A program made the translations under genes and the position numbers. Shown here in pieces: positions 34,103 to 44,560 of a stretch of 64,000 bases of DNA (the first letter of the stretch is position 1; the number at the start of each line of letters is the position of its first letter). The notes below the pieces were generated by a model that searched no databases, was not told where the DNA came from, and worked only from the letters and a program-made list of their open reading frames with translations. Source of the DNA: Microterricola gilva (lineage in GTDB: Bacteria; Actinomycetota; Actinomycetes; Actinomycetales; Microbacteriaceae); contig NZ_SHLC01000001.1 in NCBI RefSeq assembly GCF_004217495.1, positions 2,976,001-3,040,000 of the forward strand, given 5' to 3'.

Positions 34103-34998
34103 GCGCGGCCATCGTCGAGATGACGGACGTGACGAAGAGTTACCGCAGCGGCGGGGCGTTCGGCGCGAAGCGGAAGACGGTGCTCGCCGTCGACGGCGTC
34201 AGCCTCCGTATCGAGCGCGGCGAATCGCTTGGTCTCGTCGGCGAATCCGGCTCGGGCAAGTCGACGCTTGCCCGCATGGTGAACGGGCTCGTCCGCGCGA
34301 GCTCCGGCACCGTGCTGACGGACGGGCGGGATGTCGGCCGTCTCAGCGGGGCGGGCCTCCGCCGGCTGCGGCGCAACGTCGGCATGGTGTTCCAGGATCC
34401 GCTCGCGTCGCTGAACCCCCGGCAAACCGTGCGGCAGACGCTCGAGAACGTGTTCCGCGCCCATGGCGAGACGACGTCGACCGCCGAGCTCGTCGCCCTG
34501 CTCGACTCCGTCGGGCTCGGCGCGGACTACCTGCAGCGCTACCCGCACGAGGCGTCCGGCGGCCAGTTGCAGCGTGTCGCCGTCGCCCGAGCACTGGCCC
34601 TCAAGCCTGAGCTCATCATCGCCGACGAGCCCACGTCGGCCCTCGACGTGTCCGTACGCGCCCAGATCCTCAACCTGCTCGCCGATTTGCAGCGCGACCA
34701 CGGGATCTCCTTCCTGCACGTCAGCCATGACCTCGCCGTGATCCGTCTCTACAGCGACCGCGTCGCCGTCATGAATCTCGGCCGCATCGTGGAGACGGGG
34801 GCATCCGACGAGATCTTCCTGGCCCCGAAACACCCGTACACGCGCTCCCTCGTCGAGGCGACGCCGGAGGCGGAGATCCCACCGCTGGCCGCGCCGACGG
34901 ATGACGGGGCCGATGCCGCGTGCGACAATCCTCAGCATGACTCACCGAACGACCGCGACGCCGTGGCCGGGCCGGAAGCCCGCGCGGCACGAGACTGA
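34099..34998 (+). CDS. DppF-type ABC ATPase
   Basis: A 299-residue ATPase that overlaps dppD-like by ATGA. Walker A 'GESGSGKSTLARMV', Q-loop 'MVFQDPLASLNPRQTV', signature 'ASGGQLQRVAVARAL', Walker B 'LIIADEPTSALDVSV', H-loop 'LHVSHDLAVI'. The C-terminal end (after 'KHPYTRSLVEATPEAEIPPL') lacks the full cysteine tail of DppF and is Asp/Arg-rich, possibly a recent 3' change. Final transporter gene before the hydrolase. Confidence 0.93.
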   Translation: MSAAIVEMTDVTKSYRSGGAFGAKRKTVLAVDGVSLRIERGESLGLVGESGSGKSTLARMVNGLVRASSGTVLTDGRDVGRLSGAGLRRLRRNVGMVFQDPLASLNPRQTVRQTLENVFRAHGETTSTAELVALLDSVGLGADYLQRYPHEASGGQLQRVAVARALALKPELIIADEPTSALDVSVRAQILNLLADLQRDHGISFLHVSHDLAVIRLYSDRVAVMNLGRIVETGASDEIFLAPKHPYTRSLVEATPEAEIPPLAAPTDDGADAACDNPQHDSPNDRDAVAGPEARAARD

Positions 34999-35008
34999 AA
35001 GAGAACAC

Positions 35009-35857
35009 GTGGCAACCGATCTGTTCGTCCGAGAGTACGGCCGGCCCGCACGCGATGCGCCCGCCATTCTGATCCTGCACGGAGCCGTCGAGTCCGGCGC
35101 CTGCTACGCAAATGCCGTCGCCCGCTGGGGTGATGACTACTGCATCGTCGCGCCCGACGCGCGGGGGCACGGTGATTCACCGAGTCGGCTGCCCGAGCAC
35201 GACAACGTGCCGTCAACGGACGTGATGGTGCAGGATGCCATCGACATTCTCGAGGACCTGCTCGCATCGAGCGGGCGGAAGACGATCATCGTCGGGCACT
35301 CGATGGGCGCCCGCATCGCCGCGTTCGTCGCGGCGGACGCTCCGCACCTCATCGCCGGCGTCGTGCTGGAGGATCCGCCGTGGTGGGTTCCGGAAGACGG
35401 GCCGAACCCCTGGCTCAGCGTTGAGCAGACCACCCCGGACCCATTCGACTTTCGCGACACGGCGACGGTCGACGAGCTCGTCGAGATGCAGCGCGCACAG
35501 AACCCGCACTGGGCCGAGTCCGAGCTGCGCCCGCTTGCGGAGGCGATGAAGGCCGTCGACACCGACTTCATGGAGCGGCGCCTCCACGAGAAGCGGCGCA
35601 TCTGGACGCCGACGGCGCGGCAGATCACGGTCGGGCCGGCCGGCGTGCCTGCCCTGCTCATCACCGGCAGCGGCGACGTCATCGTCGACAAGCACTCGCG
35701 GGAGCGGCTGATGGCCGTGGCCCCCGGCTTCGACATCGTCGTGATTGAGGGCGCTCACCACTGCATCCGGCGTGACAAGCCGGACGAGTACCATCGCCAC
35801 GTCGACGCGTTCCTCCGCGAGAACGCACCGGCCGTAGGGACGGTCACTCCACGCTGA
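35009..35857 (+). CDS. Alpha/beta hydrolase
   Basis: A 282-residue alpha/beta-hydrolase-fold enzyme from the GTG at 35009 ('gaaagagaa' upstream; the ATG at 34937 is an alternative). Motifs: oxyanion strand 'ILILHGAVESGACYA', 'CIVAPDARGHGDSPS', nucleophile elbow 'IIVGHSMGARIAAF' (Ser), 'ALLITGSGDVIVDKHSRERL' (acid Asp) and 'VIEGAHHCIRRD' (His). It starts 10 bases after the ABC operon and is probably cotranscribed, so it may hydrolyse the imported compound or a derivative (ester, lactone or amide). Confidence 0.88.
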   Translation: MATDLFVREYGRPARDAPAILILHGAVESGACYANAVARWGDDYCIVAPDARGHGDSPSRLPEHDNVPSTDVMVQDAIDILEDLLASSGRKTIIVGHSMGARIAAFVAADAPHLIAGVVLEDPPWWVPEDGPNPWLSVEQTTPDPFDFRDTATVDELVEMQRAQNPHWAESELRPLAEAMKAVDTDFMERRLHEKRRIWTPTARQITVGPAGVPALLITGSGDVIVDKHSRERLMAVAPGFDIVVIEGAHHCIRRDKPDEYHRHVDAFLRENAPAVGTVTPR

Positions 35858-36803
35858 ACGTGTCGGACCGCGCGAGCGGACCGTGGATCTCCGAGTCGGG
35901 CTCGGCGAGCACGGCGCGCATCGCGTCGAGTCCGGCACGGACGACGGGGTGGCCCTGGTTGTCGCGCCGCGTCGTCATGGTGACCTTGCGGAGCGGCGCG
36001 ATGCCGCGCGTCGGCAGGATGCTCACCCATTCGGCATCCGTCGCCGCGAGCGCAGACTCCGGCACCAGGCAGATTCCCGCCTCGGCGGCGACGAGCGCCA
36101 CGGCGGCGCGGTAGTCGTCGGAGACGTGGGTGATCGGCGGGTGGAAGCCGACTTCGGCGCACGCCTGCAGGACCATCGCCCGGCATGGGTTTCCGGGTGA
36201 GGGCATGATCCAGCCGTCCCCAGTGAGCTGGGTCAGCTCGATGCCGTCCGCCGATCCCGCGAGCGGGTGACTGTGCGGCAGCACCGCCTTGAAGCGTTCG
36301 ATGTACAGCGGGAACTTCATGATGTCGGGCGAGTCCCGCTCCGGGTCAGACTGGTACTCGAGGCTGACCGTCACGTCGACGTCGCCGCGCATCAGCATCC
36401 TGTGGCTCATGTGGGCTTCCGCGTCGATGACCTTCACGTCGATGCCGGGCGCGTTGCGGCGCAGCTCGACGATGGCGGGCGCGACGACCCAGCTGATCGC
36501 CGTCGGAAACGCGGCGATGCGGAGCTGCCCGAGCACGCCGCCGGAGTGTGCCGCGAGCTCGGCCTCGGCGATCTTCAGGCGCGAGTTGATCTCTTCTGCA
36601 TGCTCGGACAGGATGCGCCCGGCGGGAGTGAGAGCGAGCTTTCGCCCCGTGCGGACCACGAGCGCCTGGCCGACTTCACGTTCAAGTGCGGCGAGCTGCT
36701 GCGACACTGCTGACGGCGTGAGATGCATGGCAGCGGCTGTGGCGGTGACCGATTCCGAGAGCACGAAGGCGCGGAGAACGAGGAGTCGCCGGGGATCGAT
36801 CAT
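35844..36803 (-). CDS. LysR-family transcriptional regulator
   Basis: A 319-residue LysR protein from the ATG at 36803. N-terminal winged helix 'LLVLRAFVLSESVTATAAAM', 'HLTPSAVSQQLAALEREVGQ', 'RTGRKLALTPAGRILSEHAE'; C-terminal two-lobed ligand domain ('LRIAAFPTAISWVVAPAIVE'). Its 3' end overlaps the hydrolase gene by 14 bases, tail to tail. It may regulate the convergent peptide-type operon, but its own promoter is remote from that operon, so this is only a possibility. Confidence 0.92.
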   Translation of the reverse strand: MIDPRRLLVLRAFVLSESVTATAAAMHLTPSAVSQQLAALEREVGQALVVRTGRKLALTPAGRILSEHAEEINSRLKIAEAELAAHSGGVLGQLRIAAFPTAISWVVAPAIVELRRNAPGIDVKVIDAEAHMSHRMLMRGDVDVTVSLEYQSDPERDSPDIMKFPLYIERFKAVLPHSHPLAGSADGIELTQLTGDGWIMPSPGNPCRAMVLQACAEVGFHPPITHVSDDYRAAVALVAAEAGICLVPESALAATDAEWVSILPTRGIAPLRKVTMTTRRDNQGHPVVRAGLDAMRAVLAEPDSEIHGPLARSDTFSVE

Positions 36804-36933
36804 GTTCTCGCACGCTCCATCGCGGCTCGGCCCCAGCAACGTCGCGAGGGGGTCGCGGGCCGATCCGGGGAGGGGGTGACCCCACTCTAGATGTTCCCAG
36901 TCGCGCGATCGGTCTCCCTCGACGGCGCGGTTG

Positions 36934-38283
36934 CTACTGTTCAGCGCCTGCGGCCGGCGGCATCCTGCGCATGTGCTTGCTCCAGTTTTCGCGCGACCCG
37001 ACGCGGGCGGCCCACGTTGCGACCGCGCTGACGAATACCTCGAGCGGACCGCGCCTGCCCAGCACCGCCAGCACCGCACCGATCACGAGCACCACCGCGA
37101 CGTGCACGGCGAGGATCTGCCAGCCCAGGTACCACCACGGCAGCTCCGTGAACGAGACCGGGTCGAGCAGCATCACGATGCTCGTGGTCACCGCGACACC
37201 CAGCACGTGCACCGTATATATGGTGAGCGGCGCCGCACCCGCAGCCGATACCGGGCGCAGCGCTCCGAGCAGCCAGCGCGGCGCCCACCGGGCGAAGGCG
37301 AGCATGAGCGCGATCACGATGAGCGCGACCCCGATGCCGCGGAGCACGTCGAAGAGCGTGCCCGTGTGCGGGGCCGCTCCGAGCAGCCACCACCAGTCCC
37401 CGGACACGGGGGCGCCGTATCCGGACTCCCCGACCAGCTCCTCGAGCAGGGCCGGATCGATTCTCGGTGTTGCGGCGGTGATGGCCGCGCGCCCCCACAG
37501 CTCGAAGATCAGGCGGGACGCGCCGAGACTCACGACGGTGAGCACGATTCCGGTCACCCCGCTGCGGACGATGAACCGTCGCTCCGTCTGCTCGTCACGC
37601 CGAGCGGCCAGCAACAGCCGGGCGAGCGCCATGCCAACCAGCAGGTAGACCAACCAAGTGATGACGGGATACGTTCCGGTCACGAACACCGCGCGCACAG
37701 CCAGCGCGGGGTCGGCGAGGTCGGTCCAGGGCAGGCCACCCGCCTCCGCTGTGACGTTGAGCGAGCCGCGGACCGCGGTGGTGACGAACGGACCAACGAG
37801 CGCGATCAGTGCGGCGCTGACGAGGAGCCAGCGCACCGGCATCCGGAGGAATGGGATGGTGCAGAGCATCGCGACGCCGAAGTACACGAGCACGATGACG
37901 ACGCTGACCGGCAGCATCGCGAGAGTCGCGCCGAGCACGATGACCACAACGCCGCGTGCGGCCATGGCCCAGGCGGCCGCTGCGTAGGCGCCGGCCTCGA
38001 GGTAGCGGCGGGTGGCGAGGATGACGCTGATGCCGCCGATCACGGCGAAGAGTGTCGAGGCGTTGCCGTCGACGAGGGCGCTGACCCAGGCCTGGTGCCC
38101 CGGCATTCCCGGCTGCAGCAACAGGTGCGCGCACATCATGCCGACGATCGCGAGGAAGCGGGCGAAGTCGATTCCGACGAGGCGTGCGAGCTCGCCCGTC
38201 GTGACGCCGCGTTGCGCCTGCCGCGGGGCGGGAACCGGGGCGCCGTCGACCCGCCCGGCGGGTGCGGGAGTGGGAACGGTCAT
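36934..38283 (-). CDS. Acyltransferase-like multi-pass membrane protein (DUF418/HGSNAT-like)
   Basis: A 449-residue protein with about 10-11 hydrophobic helices. The first helix, 'GIDFARFLAIVGMMCAHLLL', carries the 'GxDxxRxxAxxGMxxxH' pattern shared by DUF418/DUF1624 and heparan-glucosaminide N-acetyltransferase-like proteins. Later 'VLGVAVTTSIVMLLD' and 'LPWWYLGWQILAVHVAVVLV' fit the DUF418 C-terminal region. A role in acyl transfer across the membrane is assumed for the family but not proved. Signals for an operon partner are lacking. Confidence 0.7.
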   Translation of the reverse strand: MTVPTPAPAGRVDGAPVPAPRQAQRGVTTGELARLVGIDFARFLAIVGMMCAHLLLQPGMPGHQAWVSALVDGNASTLFAVIGGISVILATRRYLEAGAYAAAAWAMAARGVVVIVLGATLAMLPVSVVIVLVYFGVAMLCTIPFLRMPVRWLLVSAALIALVGPFVTTAVRGSLNVTAEAGGLPWTDLADPALAVRAVFVTGTYPVITWLVYLLVGMALARLLLAARRDEQTERRFIVRSGVTGIVLTVVSLGASRLIFELWGRAAITAATPRIDPALLEELVGESGYGAPVSGDWWWLLGAAPHTGTLFDVLRGIGVALIVIALMLAFARWAPRWLLGALRPVSAAGAAPLTIYTVHVLGVAVTTSIVMLLDPVSFTELPWWYLGWQILAVHVAVVLVIGAVLAVLGRRGPLEVFVSAVATWAARVGSRENWSKHMRRMPPAAGAEQ

Positions 38284-38379
38284 GGTTCTCCGGGTGCTCG
38301 GCGGTCGCGTCGAATGCAGCGCAGCCCCATTCTGGCGGCTGAAGCTTTGCGTGCGCTCAGCGACGTCCCGACGATTCCG

Positions 38380-39372
38380 CTACTCGGGCAGCGTCGCGAA
38401 GGCGCGCACCGGGAACGTGCCGAAGCCTTCCACCTTCGGCGGCACCGCGGTGACGCGCGCACCGCGCGCCGGCAGTTCGCCGAGGCCGGTGAGGTGCTCG
38501 ACCACGTGGATGCCGGCCTCGAGCAGCAGCGAGTGCGCCGGGCGTGCCCCGCCCGATTCCGGCTCGACGTCGTCGATGTTGAGCGAGTCGATGCCGACGA
38601 GCGCGACGCCCTGCTCCACGAGGTGCCTGGCGCCAGCCTCCGTGAGGTATGGCGCGCCGAGCGCATACTCGGGGTTGCCGAAGTGGCGGTCCCAGCCAGT
38701 GTGCAGCATCACGGCCGAGCCCGCGAGTGCGCGGTCGAAGAACACCTCGGCCGGGATGCCGCGGCTGCCGGCATCCGTGAGGTGGAAGACCTCGGCGGGT
38801 AGGTCGACGAGGGTGTCGAGCGTGAGCCCGGCCAGGTCGACGCCACCCTCGTAGCGGTGGAACGGGCTGTCGAGGTAGGTGCCGGTGTTGCCGATCATGG
38901 TGATGACGTCGAGGGCGAACTCGGTGCCCGGCGCGTACTTGTTACGGGAGTCCTCCCGAGTCAGGTGCGGGGTGATCACGGGCGCGGGCAGGCCGGGATA
39001 GGTGACGAGGCCGGCACGGATGGGGTGGCTGAGGTCGACGAGGCGGCCGGCCCGGGCCGAGCCGGTTGTGCCGGCATCCGTTGCGCCCTGCTCGGCCAGG
39101 CTGTCGGCAAGCGCGCTGCCCTCGAGCGCCTCGCTGAGCATGTCGGCGAAGGGGATGCCACGGCTGCCCTTGTGCTGTTCCCGCACGGTCTCGATGTTTG
39201 TCAGGGTGACGTTCTCGACGAGGGTGAGCCCGAGGTGGCGCACGAACAGCTCCGCCAGGCGCTGCTTCGACACCTCGCCAGACGGCAGATCGAGCCGGAA
39301 ACCGTGGGCGACGAGGTCTCCCCCGTTGACGAAGGTGACGACGGCGTCGAAACTAGCGCGGTACTCGGTCAT
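38380..39372 (-). CDS. Cyclase-family (kynurenine formamidase-like) protein with extra N-terminal domain
   Basis: A 330-residue protein with two parts. Residues 1-95 ('MTEYRASFDAVVTFVNGGDL' to 'HKGSRGIPFADML') form a separate small domain not normally fused to cyclases. Residues about 108-330 are the cyclase fold: 'RLVDLSHPIRAGLVTYPGLP', the metal site 'GNTGTYLDSPFHRYEGGVDL', 'AVMLHTGWDRHFGNPEY' and 'VGIDSLNIDDVEPESGGARP'. Members hydrolyse cyclic or formyl amides. It follows the APC permease by an ATGA overlap, so the permease may import its substrate. Confidence 0.85.
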   Translation of the reverse strand: MTEYRASFDAVVTFVNGGDLVAHGFRLDLPSGEVSKQRLAELFVRHLGLTLVENVTLTNIETVREQHKGSRGIPFADMLSEALEGSALADSLAEQGATDAGTTGSARAGRLVDLSHPIRAGLVTYPGLPAPVITPHLTREDSRNKYAPGTEFALDVITMIGNTGTYLDSPFHRYEGGVDLAGLTLDTLVDLPAEVFHLTDAGSRGIPAEVFFDRALAGSAVMLHTGWDRHFGNPEYALGAPYLTEAGARHLVEQGVALVGIDSLNIDDVEPESGGARPAHSLLLEAGIHVVEHLTGLGELPARGARVTAVPPKVEGFGTFPVRAFATLPE

Positions 39373-40808
39373 CTGCTCTCCAAGGGTGTTGCGGTGGGGG
39401 TGATTTCGACAGGCTCAATCAACGGACGGACAGGCTCAATCGGCGGGGCCGCAGGCTCAGTCAACGGGGCCCCGCTGGTTGAGCTTGTCGAAACCTGGCG
39501 GGCGCGGCGGCGTTTGACGAGTGCGACGACGATGGCCGCGAGAGCCAGCACCGCCGGAATCACCAGGTTCGGGCCGGCCAGCACGAGCAGCCCGATGGTG
39601 AGCACGCTCGACACGATCGCCATCCACCAGCCGATGCTCCAGCGGTCGAGGATCTTGACGGCCGCGATCATGCCGAATGCGTAGATCGCCGCCATGCAGC
39701 TGGTGTGCACGAGGATGAACGCGGTCAGGTCGAAGCCGTTCGCCGCCATCAACGCGTAGTAGATCGCGATGAGCACGGCGGTCACGCTGAGCGCCCGGCG
39801 CGGAACGGCTCCGTCTTCGACGCCCTTGGCCAGCCAGCGCGGAAGGTCGCCGTCCCGGCCGAGGGAGGCGCCGAGTTTGCCGAACGCACCGAGGTAGACG
39901 TTGATGACACCGAGCACGACGACACCGGCGACGATGGCGACTGCCACGGGCCCGATGCCGGGGGCAACGGCCGACACGAGGTTGATCAGCGGGACGGGGC
40001 CGTTGCCGGCATCCGGCCCGAGAACTGCGACGGTGACGATCTGCAGCAACAGGTAAGCGACGCCGACGACGACCACGGCGATGCCCGTCGCCCACGGGAT
40101 CACCTTGCGCGGGTTCGCGAACTCGCCGGCGATGTGGGTGCCGACCTCCCAGCCCGCGAAGGCCCAGAGGAAGAGGCTGATCGCCGCGCCGACTCCGGCG
40201 AGGCCGTGCGGCAGGAAGGGCTGGAAGTTGGCGGGATCCGCGGCCGGGAACGACACGGCAACGACGCCGATGACGACGGCGAGGAGCAGCACGGTGAGGC
40301 CGAGCTGCACGGTGCCGGAGACGCGCAGGCCGAACAGGTTGGCGACGAACGGCGGCACCAAGATCGCGAGGCCGACGATGCCGACGGCGGAGTGATCGAT
40401 GCCGAGCACCGCCACGATGTACTCGGCGCCGAGCACACCGACGACGGGGCCGCCGACGCAGACCCCGAAGTAGAACCAGTAGCCGGCGATGCGCGCCGGG
40501 GTGTTGCCGAGCGCCCGGCGCACGTAGCTGGCGACGCCGCCCGGGTCGGGGTAGCGTGCGGCGAGCGCCGCGAAGGTGCCGGCCAGCGGAATGGAGAGCA
40601 GGAACACCGCGGCGACGGCGAGGATCGAGCCGGGCCCGGCGACGGATGCCGTGAGCCCGGGCAACACGAGGATTCCGGTTCCGAGCACGGCCGCGATGTA
40701 GAGCGCAGTGCCGCGCACGAGACCGAGTGAGCCACGGTGCTCGACGACCGGCGGCGCACCCGTCTCCACGCGGGAGGCGGAAGCTGTGGGCACGGTGGTC
40801 GAAGTCAC
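39369..40808 (-). CDS. APC-family amino acid permease
   Basis: A 479-residue transporter from the GTG at 40808. Twelve hydrophobic segments; helix 1 has the unwound 'YIAAVLGTGILVLPGLTASV' typical of the APC superfamily, and 'FLWAFAGWEVGTHIAGEFAN' matches the helix 6 region. It imports an amino acid or related amine and is translationally coupled to the cyclase gene. The C-terminal cytoplasmic tail ('APLTEPAAPPIEPVRPLIEP') is a low-complexity repeat encoded by a dispersed inverted-repeat element and is likely not part of the ancestral protein. Confidence 0.9.
   Translation of the reverse strand: MTSTTVPTASASRVETGAPPVVEHRGSLGLVRGTALYIAAVLGTGILVLPGLTASVAGPGSILAVAAVFLLSIPLAGTFAALAARYPDPGGVASYVRRALGNTPARIAGYWFYFGVCVGGPVVGVLGAEYIVAVLGIDHSAVGIVGLAILVPPFVANLFGLRVSGTVQLGLTVLLLAVVIGVVAVSFPAADPANFQPFLPHGLAGVGAAISLFLWAFAGWEVGTHIAGEFANPRKVIPWATGIAVVVVGVAYLLLQIVTVAVLGPDAGNGPVPLINLVSAVAPGIGPVAVAIVAGVVVLGVINVYLGAFGKLGASLGRDGDLPRWLAKGVEDGAVPRRALSVTAVLIAIYYALMAANGFDLTAFILVHTSCMAAIYAFGMIAAVKILDRWSIGWWMAIVSSVLTIGLLVLAGPNLVIPAVLALAAIVVALVKRRRARQVSTSSTSGAPLTEPAAPPIEPVRPLIEPVEITPTATPLESR
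39404..39493. repeat. Inverted repeat element inside the APC permease 3' end
   Basis: The arms 'tttcgacaggctcaatcaac' (39404-39423) and 'gctggttgagcttgtcgaaa' (39474-39493) are complementary at most positions; two further 'caggctcaatc'-like copies lie between. The pattern 'TTTCGACAAGCTCAACC' is common as an intergenic repeat in Microbacteriaceae-type genomes (from general knowledge, not searched). Confidence 0.7.
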
Positions 40809-40924
40809 CTCCCCATCATGCCGCTCCCGCGCACCGCCGCGCGCTGGCAGAAATGACACTGTTCATACAAAAACTGCCAAGCCCGAATCGCCGAGCACGA
40901 AACTGTCGCGCGCTCCTGCGCCCG

Positions 40925-41305
40925 TCACTCGGACGCCGGCTCCCCACCCTTCGGCTCCTCCATCCACCACTCGGTGAAGGAGGTGGCCCGACCGTCCGGC
41001 GCCAGCTGCACCACCCAGAGGTTGTGGTAGATGCTGTCGTCGACGTAGTCGGTCTTGCCCCGGACCACGGCGGTTTCGGCGCTGACCAGCACCGGCTCCC
41101 ACTCGAAGGTGACGTCATCCGGGCCGTCGCCGTTCTCGATCCACTTCGCGACGATCTCGTCGTGCCCGCGCCACGGCTGGCGGTGCGGGCGGGTGCGGTA
41201 CTCGGCATCCTCGGTGAAGATCGCACGGATGTCTGCGGGGTCGTTGCTCTTCCAGGCGCGCTCGTATCCCTCGACCCAGCGCGTGATCACGTCATTGTCA
41301 GTCAT
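40925..41305 (-). CDS. SnoaL-like / NTF2-fold protein
   Basis: A 126-residue protein of the usual size for SnoaL-like folds: 'VITRWVEGYERAWKSNDPAD', 'IRAIFTEDAEYRTRPHRQPW', 'RGHDEIVAKWIENGD', and the C-terminal 'SFTEWWMEEPKG'. Such proteins form small dimers acting as isomerases, hydrolases or binding proteins. No partner gene; the ligand is unknown. Confidence 0.8.
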   Translation of the reverse strand: MTDNDVITRWVEGYERAWKSNDPADIRAIFTEDAEYRTRPHRQPWRGHDEIVAKWIENGDGPDDVTFEWEPVLVSAETAVVRGKTDYVDDSIYHNLWVVQLAPDGRATSFTEWWMEEPKGGEPASE

Positions 41306-41401
41306 GCCACAGTTCTACTCTGCACCGCCGACAGTGGCCACCCCTCGCGCCCTCCCGCCGGTCGGGTAGCGAGCAACGAGCGTATCGAGACCAGGCTGCC
41401 G

Positions 41402-42577
41402 TTACAGCTGCGCGAGCGCCTGTTCGACGTCGGCGAGCAGATCGGCGACGTCCTCGATGCCGACAGAGAGCCGCACGATGTTCGGCGCCACCTCGAGCTC
41501 CGTGCCGCGCACGGAGGCGTGCGTCATCTCGCTCGGGTAGTTCACGAGCGACTCCACCCCGCCGAGCGACTCCGCCAGCTGGAACAGCCGCATCGACTCG
41601 GCGAAGCGCCTGGCCGCCGGCTCTCCCCCGCGCAGTGCGAGCGAGATCATGCCACCGAAGCCCGACATCTGCCTGGCCGCGAGCTCGTGCCCCGGATGCG
41701 TGTCCAGCCCCGGGTAGTAGACACGCTCGACCGCGGCGTGCTGCTGGAGGTACGAGGCGATCGCGTATGCATTGGCGCTGTGCCGCTGCATCCGCACGTC
41801 GAGAGTCTTGATGCCGCGAGCGGTGAGGAATGCGTCCATCGGGGCGGAGACCGCGCCGGCCGCGAACTGGATGAAGCGGATCTTCTCGTGCAGCTCCTCT
41901 CCACCCACCTGCACATCGTTCAGCACGACGGCACCGCCGATCACATCGGAGTGCCCGCCGAGGTACTTCGTCGTCGAGTGCACCACGACGTCGGCGCCGA
42001 GCGCGAGCGGCTGCTGCAGCGCGGGCGAGGCGAAGGTGTTGTCGACCACCACGAGCACGCCATACCGGTGCCCGAGCTCGGCGAGCGCGGCGATGTCGCT
42101 GACCGCCATCAGCGGGTTGCTCGGCGTCTCGACCCACAGGATCTTGGTGTCTGGCTCGATGGCCGCCTCGACCGCGGCCAGGTCCGTGAGATCGACCGGG
42201 GTGTTCCGGATGCCCCATGCACCGTGGATCCGGTTGATCAGCCGGTACGTTCCGCCGTAGGCATCGTTGCCGAGTACAACGTGGTCGCCCGGCGCGAGCG
42301 CGGCGCGCAGCAGCGCGTCCTCGGCGGCGAGGCCGGAGGCGAATGAGAGGCCGTGGGTCGCGCCCTCGAGCGCGGCCAGCTGCGTCTCGAGCGCCGTGCG
42401 GGTGGGATTGCCGCCGCGGGAGTACTCGTAGCCGCCGCGCAGGCCACCGATGCCATCCTGCACGAAGGTGGAGCTCTGGTAGATCGGTGGGATCACCGCG
42501 CCCGTCGTCGGGTCGAAGTGCTGGCCGGCGTGGATCGCGCGGGTGGCGAAGCCGTCGGACTGTGCGGACTGGTTCAT
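41402..42577 (-). CDS. metB: Cystathionine gamma-synthase
   Basis: A 391-residue PLP enzyme of normal length. 'FATRAIHAGQHFDPTTGAVI', 'PPIYQSSTFVQDG', 'YEYSRGGNPTRTALE', the PLP lysine in 'HSTTKYLGGHSDVIGGAVV', and the C-terminal 'VESLVNYPSEMTHASVRGTE' are diagnostic of the Cys/Met-metabolism family. It makes cystathionine from O-acyl-homoserine and cysteine, or acts as gamma-lyase. Close pairing with cystathionine beta-synthase favours a reverse-transsulfuration role, so gamma-lyase activity is also possible. Confidence 0.9.
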   Translation of the reverse strand: MNQSAQSDGFATRAIHAGQHFDPTTGAVIPPIYQSSTFVQDGIGGLRGGYEYSRGGNPTRTALETQLAALEGATHGLSFASGLAAEDALLRAALAPGDHVVLGNDAYGGTYRLINRIHGAWGIRNTPVDLTDLAAVEAAIEPDTKILWVETPSNPLMAVSDIAALAELGHRYGVLVVVDNTFASPALQQPLALGADVVVHSTTKYLGGHSDVIGGAVVLNDVQVGGEELHEKIRFIQFAAGAVSAPMDAFLTARGIKTLDVRMQRHSANAYAIASYLQQHAAVERVYYPGLDTHPGHELAARQMSGFGGMISLALRGGEPAARRFAESMRLFQLAESLGGVESLVNYPSEMTHASVRGTELEVAPNIVRLSVGIEDVADLLADVEQALAQL

Positions 42578-42631
42578 GGTGTGAGCTTTCTGTGTCGTGC
42601 GTGAGTCGCGTGCAAGGACATCGGGCGGTTA

Positions 42632-42660
42632 CAAGGACGATTCGACGCGAATCGTCCTTG
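42632..42660 (-). terminator. Hairpin between cbs and metB
   Basis: A 13-bp perfect stem ('caaggacgattcg' at 42632-42644, complement 42648-42660) with a 3-base loop. No clear T-run follows on the minus strand, so it may weaken rather than end transcription into metB. Confidence 0.55.
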
Positions 42661-42678
42661 CGAACTCACTGTGTCCTT

Positions 42679-42746
42679 CTTATCGGTGGTGCTGACTTAT
42701 CGGTGGTGCTGACTTATCGGTGGTGTTGGCTCATCGGTGGCGCGGA
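42679..42746. repeat. Four tandem 17-bp repeats
   Basis: 'cttatcggtggtgctga' occurs at 42679-42695 and 42696-42712, then with two changes at 42713-42729 and more changes at 42730-42746. It lies just beyond the cbs stop codon. Probably a slippage-expanded spacer; each unit contains GGTGGT. Confidence 0.8.
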
Positions 42747-42757
42747 TGCCGCTGGCG

Positions 42758-44122
<1,365 letters not shown>

Positions 44123-44560
44123 GGTGGTGTCCTTCACGAGCTGTCTTGTCAGGGAGGGGATCCTCTGACGGATGCCGCGGCGCCACCTCCCGAAACCGCC
44201 CGGAAACGGCCTCGAGTGTCGAGGTCTCAGGCTGTGGGAGTGCTGCCGCGCACGTGGGTGAGTCTGTTTGTGGGCGCGTCGATCAGCGACAACAACAACA
44301 GGACTTCACAGTGGACACGCTCTCACCTTAGCCACGAGCACCGGCCGTGTCACGCACGCGACGTCAAACGACGTCGCGGTGGCGCCCCGGCGGCGGACGC
44401 AGGGGGCCGGTGAACGGCAGAGCGGTGGCCCGCGCCATCCGGCACATGTTCAGCGCCTCCCCAGCGAATGCCGATACATTCGTATTCATTCGGTGTCTGC
44501 ACAGCGCACCGGACGATTCGCTTTTGCACCCACCCACGCTCAGCATTCGAGAGGCCGAGA
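44123..44560. promoter_or_regulatory. Divergent intergenic region before cbs and the DUF3105 gene
   Basis: About 440 bp without a supported gene. A short hairpin ('gtcagggagg' against 'cctctgac', 44148-44172) lies 25-50 bp before cbs in its leader. I looked for the S-box core of SAM riboswitches on the minus strand and did not find it. Promoters for both genes presumably lie here. Confidence 0.4.

Noticed and set aside
44123-44350. SAM riboswitch before cbs
   Set aside because: The leader has a small hairpin but the conserved S-box core was not found on the minus strand.
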